From contig JAIWNE010000071.1 in NCBI GenBank assembly GCA_025331445.1, forward strand, positions 62,001 to 126,000: a stretch of 64,000 bases of DNA, in the 5' to 3' direction. Shown here one piece after another: positions 61,001 through 64,000 of this stretch (its first letter is position 1; every line of letters begins with the position of its first letter). The notes beneath the pieces are model-generated. The model was not told where the DNA came from, searched no databases, and was given only the letters and a program-made list of their open reading frames with translations. The position numbers and the translations under genes were made by a program. Origin of the DNA: Blakeslea trispora (taxonomy: Eukaryota; Mucoromycota; Mucoromycetes; Mucorales; Choanephoraceae).

Positions 61001-62843
61001 CCGCTATTGTCTCTGGAGCTGCTGGAACTGGAAAATCGTTTGTCTTAAGAATGTTGGAAAGACACTATAGATTGCAAGACTACTGTTGTGAAGGTAATGG
61101 AAGAAACAAAGAAATCCTTTAGAACTCGTATAGGTTTATTAAAGAAAAATCAGATGTCGTTTATAGCTATGGATTATCTAGGTATTTATATCTTTTAGGT
61201 CGGATAAACTGATTCTATCATTTAGAGATGATCAGGGATTCTATTTTAATATCGAGGATACGGAACACTATATCATTGACCATGTCTCAGATATTCAGTC
61301 TACTCAGCTCTCGGGTCATGGCTGATCTGAGATGGTAAGATGGAAAAGATTGTTTTAATAAATTCTTTAGCACCATCTTGTCATTTTCATTGTCACATCA
61401 ATTCTGATTCGGTATAGCTGATATTAATAGTTTATCCACATCGATAAGGCCTGAGTCCCAAGAGCCAATTGGTCTATTTGATATCTGATCCAATTTGTCT
61501 CTCAAGTTAGCATCATATTAGAATCGATCTCTAAAGGATAGATAGATGAAGTAGACATTGATCTATTACAGTTACTCTAGTTCTATTCTAAACTCTATGT
61601 CCAGATATAGCATGTATAATAATACTTTGTATCATTTATTTTGTAATCAGTATATAGATTCTAAATGTTCACAACAACTACAAGGTAACTGAGACAAAAA
61701 CAAGTCATCTTACCAGTCGCAGTTAATTAACACTGTAATGATTTTTTATAGGTCTTTAAACTTGCACCAACAGGTGTCGCTGCTCACAATATTGCTGGCC
61801 AGACTGTGCATAGATTCTTTGGCTTGACAAATGTATCTGCTGTTCCCAACTTTTTGGTTCTCGATCAATATGTCAAGCTGTATCCAAAGATCCTTTTGTT
61901 AATAGATGAATATTCTATGATAAGCGCCAAACTTTTTGAATCTATAAATGATGCATTGGTCAAGACTACCCAAAGAGCAACCATTATGGGAGGAATCAAA
62001 ACCGTTCTTTTTGGAGATGTTGCTCAACTATTACCAATCCAGCATAAAGAAGGCAAGATCTGGGAGTCTGAATTGTTCAACGTTGTTCCTCGCTTTTCTT
62101 TAATTGATTCTGTTCGCCAACAAGATGAACGATTTGTTGAAGTATTAAACAAAGTACGCAACTACATATTTGACGAATCTGTAATTGCCTTTATTAATGA
62201 GCGAACTGTTCTCAAATCCGACCTTCCTCTTTCCTGCTTGCGACTCTATACAACTAGACAACGGGTTGCTACTGCGAATCAAAAGGACTTTGCTGATTTC
62301 CCTGGTGAAGAAATGCAGTTCAAGGCAAATGATTCTTTTGTGGGAAACGAACGGACTGCCAAAATCGCATTGAGAGAAACAAGACTGCTGGATAACCTCT
62401 TTCTCAAGCCAAACATGCCTGTCATGGTCATCCATAACTTGCATGTCCCCAGTGGATGGGTAAATGGTACCATTGCCTTGGTTGAATGTATGAAGGAGGA
62501 AAACATATGCTTAAAGAAGACACTGCCAAATGGAGATGATGCTATATACTGGATTCAGCGCATAAGCCGCCAAGTGCCTGGTACTAGCTATGCAAGGACC
62601 CAGCTTCCTATCGTTCCTGCCTTTGCCACAACTATTCACAAAGCACAAAGCGCAACCATCGACTGCGTTGGCATCCACTTGGACAATATGCTCTCGCATG
62701 GTCAACTCTACGTTGCCATGTCTCGAGTTAGAAAAATTGAAGATTTGTACTTTTTTGGGGCTGAAATGCCACTCAGTATAAAAAGAAAATTTGGTGTTGA
62801 TGTAGATGCAGTGGAGATAGTTAGAAACAAAAGACGTTCATGA
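58097..62843 (+). pseudogene. Helitron Rep/helicase gene, two nonsense codons and an LTR insertion
   Basis: The order of domains is that of a RepHel protein. A Cys/His N-terminus (CCICLKVLYPEDQ) is followed by the replication initiator region with QDRGSPHIHMVLW near 59620 (HUH motif) and AVRYLAKYLAKDD near 60050 (tyrosine motif). A PIF1-type helicase follows: GAAGTGKSFVLRML near 61016, LAPTGVAAHNIAGQTVHRFF, LLIDEYSMI, LFGDVAQLLPI and FATTIHKAQSATID. Introns with normal signals lie near 58405, 59790, 60365, 60745 and 61687. Defects are TGA at 58388-58390, TAG at 58722-58724 and the solo LTR at 61084-61676. The element is therefore dead at this locus. The reading frame is otherwise open over long stretches. 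Confidence 0.88.
61084..61676 (-). mobile_element. Solo LTR, 593 bp, inserted in the helicase exon
   Basis: It is the same LTR family as 54360-54951 in opposite orientation. It is flanked by ACTAC on both sides (61079-61083 and 61677-61681). Removing the LTR and one ACTAC copy restores a helicase exon ending RLQDYK directly before a GTAACT donor, and the next exon continues VFKLAPTGVAA. The insertion therefore lies a few bases inside the 3' end of that exon. The end nearest 61084 diverges most from the other copy. Confidence 0.93.
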
Positions 62844-63038
62844 ACGTTTTGTAACATAAAATAAAATATCTTTTGCCTAAATCTCAATCATCGTTTCTTA
62901 TAAACGAGCTCAATCAAAACTAAAACATCACCGACGAACATCCCCGATCCTTGAGCAAAATGATTGGCTGCCGTTTTGGACTGCCATAATTTTTGAGCTG
63001 AGCTGAGCATACAGAACAGCACTCTCTTATTTTTTTTT

Positions 63039-63639
63039 TTAAGTGTGATATGGTTTGATCATTGACACGTGTACATTGTGAATTGTTTTGTTAGAATCAA
63101 TGCTTTTTGCTTCGAATCTTGTTTCCGAAAGCATTTTCGTTATTGTGTACGGTCCTAACCAGTTGTACATCAACTTTCTTGGGCTTTTGGCTGTTGTAAG
63201 TTTTGTATTAAAAACCAAAATGCGGTCACCAATTTTGTATTTGAGGTTGTTCTGAAGGGTTGTGATATTTTGCTTGATATTGCCATACAATTTCGAATGC
63301 TTTGTTTAATTCTGTATTGATTCTTTGTGCATAGTGCGACTGTGGGGTTTCTTGTCCTCGATATTTTTGAGGTATTTCTTGTTCGTTGATTGTAGATAAT
63401 GGTGTGATAGCTTTTCTGCCATGAACCAGTTCGAACGGTGACGTTTTTATGGCTGAATAATATTGGTTGTTGTATGTGAATTGAATGATCGATAGTTTGG
63501 AATCCCATTTTGTTACGATTTCGTTTTGGTTGACGTATAGTAGGATCATTTCCTTCAGTGTTTTCATGAATCTTTCCACTAATCCATTAGATGCAGCGAT
63601 GGTAGGTGACGAAAATTCGGTTTGAATTGATAAGTACAC
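63039..63639 (-). pseudogene. Ty3/gypsy integrase C-terminal fragment, frameshifted
   Basis: Two overlapping minus-strand frames make up one domain. The first (63639-63226) reads NGLVERFMKTLKEMI, FTYNNQYYSAIKTSPFELVH and GRKAITPL, the last helix of the integrase core. The second (63290-63039) reads KYKIGDRILVFNTKL, NWLGPYTITKML and NVHVSMIKPYHT, the GPY/F module and end. A one-base shift near 63280 separates them. The catalytic Asp residues and everything upstream are missing: the frame ends at 63640, where unrelated repeat-rich DNA begins. It is a dead fragment. Confidence 0.85.
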
Positions 63640-63690
63640 AACGGGAAATTTTGGCTGGGATTTTTATTTTTTTAAAATGAAGTAACCCCG

Positions 63691-63735
63691 ATGCAGATCC
63701 GGCGCATTTTGCAGTAAAATGCTTCAGATCTGCAT
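63691..63735. repeat. Nested hairpin
   Basis: ATGCAGATC (63691-63699) pairs with GATCTGCAT (63727-63735), and inside it GCATTTT (63704-63710) pairs with AAAATGC (63716-63722), leaving a 5-base loop and two 4-base internal bulges. It sits just beyond the truncated integrase. It may mark the end of another small element, but no partner end was found in the window. Confidence 0.7.
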
Positions 63736-63870
63736 ACGTTTTTTTCATTCGTGTAGTAATTTTTCACCAAAAAATAAGTAAACCTGACGCAAGTGAAGTA
63801 ATTTTACTCCAAAAAATAAGTAAAACTGAAGTAAACTAAAAAAACCTTCCTTTGCTTTCCTTTACTCTCC

Positions 63871-63975
63871 TTCGCTCTACAGCACTCTACAGCACTCTAC
63901 AACACTCTACAACACTCTACAACACTCTACAACACTCCCCATCACTCCTCATCACTCCTCATCACTCTCCATCAT
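63871..63975. repeat. 10-bp tandem repeat array
   Basis: About ten units of period 10, first CACTCTACAG/CACTCTACAA then grading into CACTCCTCAT. Directly upstream, two imperfect copies of a roughly 40-bp motif containing CCAAAAAATAAGTAAA occur at about 63760 and 63800. The array is AT-poor compared with its surroundings and has no coding potential. Confidence 0.85.
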
Positions 63976-64000
63976 ACAATAAAATAGATCAAATTGAGGC

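Noticed and set aside
63871..63975. Tandem array considered as telomere or centromere repeat
   Set aside because: It has only about ten short degenerating 10-bp units, it is not TTAGGG-like, and it lies in internal transposon-rich sequence.

Overview
This is nuclear DNA from an early-diverging fungus, most likely a mucoralean member of Mucoromycota (Mucor/Rhizopus-like). The sequence is AT-rich with poly-A/T tracts. Genes are compact and split by many short introns, mostly about 45-70 bp with GTAAGT-like donors. Most products are conserved eukaryotic housekeeping proteins, and the transposon mix (DIRS-like, Crypton-like, Helitron, Tc1, hAT, LTR) fits that group. The species cannot be named from the sequence. 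Exon joins were read by eye. For each model called complete the exon lengths sum to a multiple of three and the join restores a family-consistent reading frame. I saw no tRNA, rRNA or CRISPR array.

Layout. 1-15222 holds closely packed host genes: the end of a P-type ATPase, a SPOUT1-type RNA methyltransferase, EME1, a scrambled reverse-transcriptase relic, WDR83/MORG1, a small tandem CCCH protein, kinetochore DSN1, a vacuolar-type amino acid transporter, a hexokinase-like protein that lacks its catalytic aspartate, and a ZC3H3-type zinc-finger protein. 15380-24096 is an accessory block: a decayed Crypton/Ndc10-type recombinase gene, a Tc1/mariner element with near-perfect ends but a frameshifted transposase, an intron-rich gene of unknown function, and a 183-bp duplication in gene-poor DNA.

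24097-53109 is again host genes: arginase, membrane-anchored fatty aldehyde dehydrogenase, a YANK/STK32 kinase, a short-tailed class-II-type myosin, heat shock factor, the acetyl-CoA transporter AT-1, a PA-TM-RING ubiquitin ligase, nibrin/NBS1, JMJD6, a small membrane protein and nucleoporin NUP159. 53622-64000 is a transposon graveyard: a hAT relic containing a solo LTR, an intron-bearing gene of unknown function, and a Helitron Rep/helicase gene with two in-frame stops and a second, inverted solo LTR of the same family. It ends with a Ty3/gypsy integrase fragment and short repeats.

The host genes do not form one pathway. Two act in homologous recombination and replication-fork repair (EME1 with MUS81; NBS1 with MRE11-RAD50), and several act in mRNA export or processing (ZC3H3, NUP159, JMJD6, WDR83). 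The points most worth following are the predicted inactive hexokinase, the unknown gene beside the Helitron, the two solo LTRs with intact target duplications, and the intron-rich unknown gene next to the Tc1 element.
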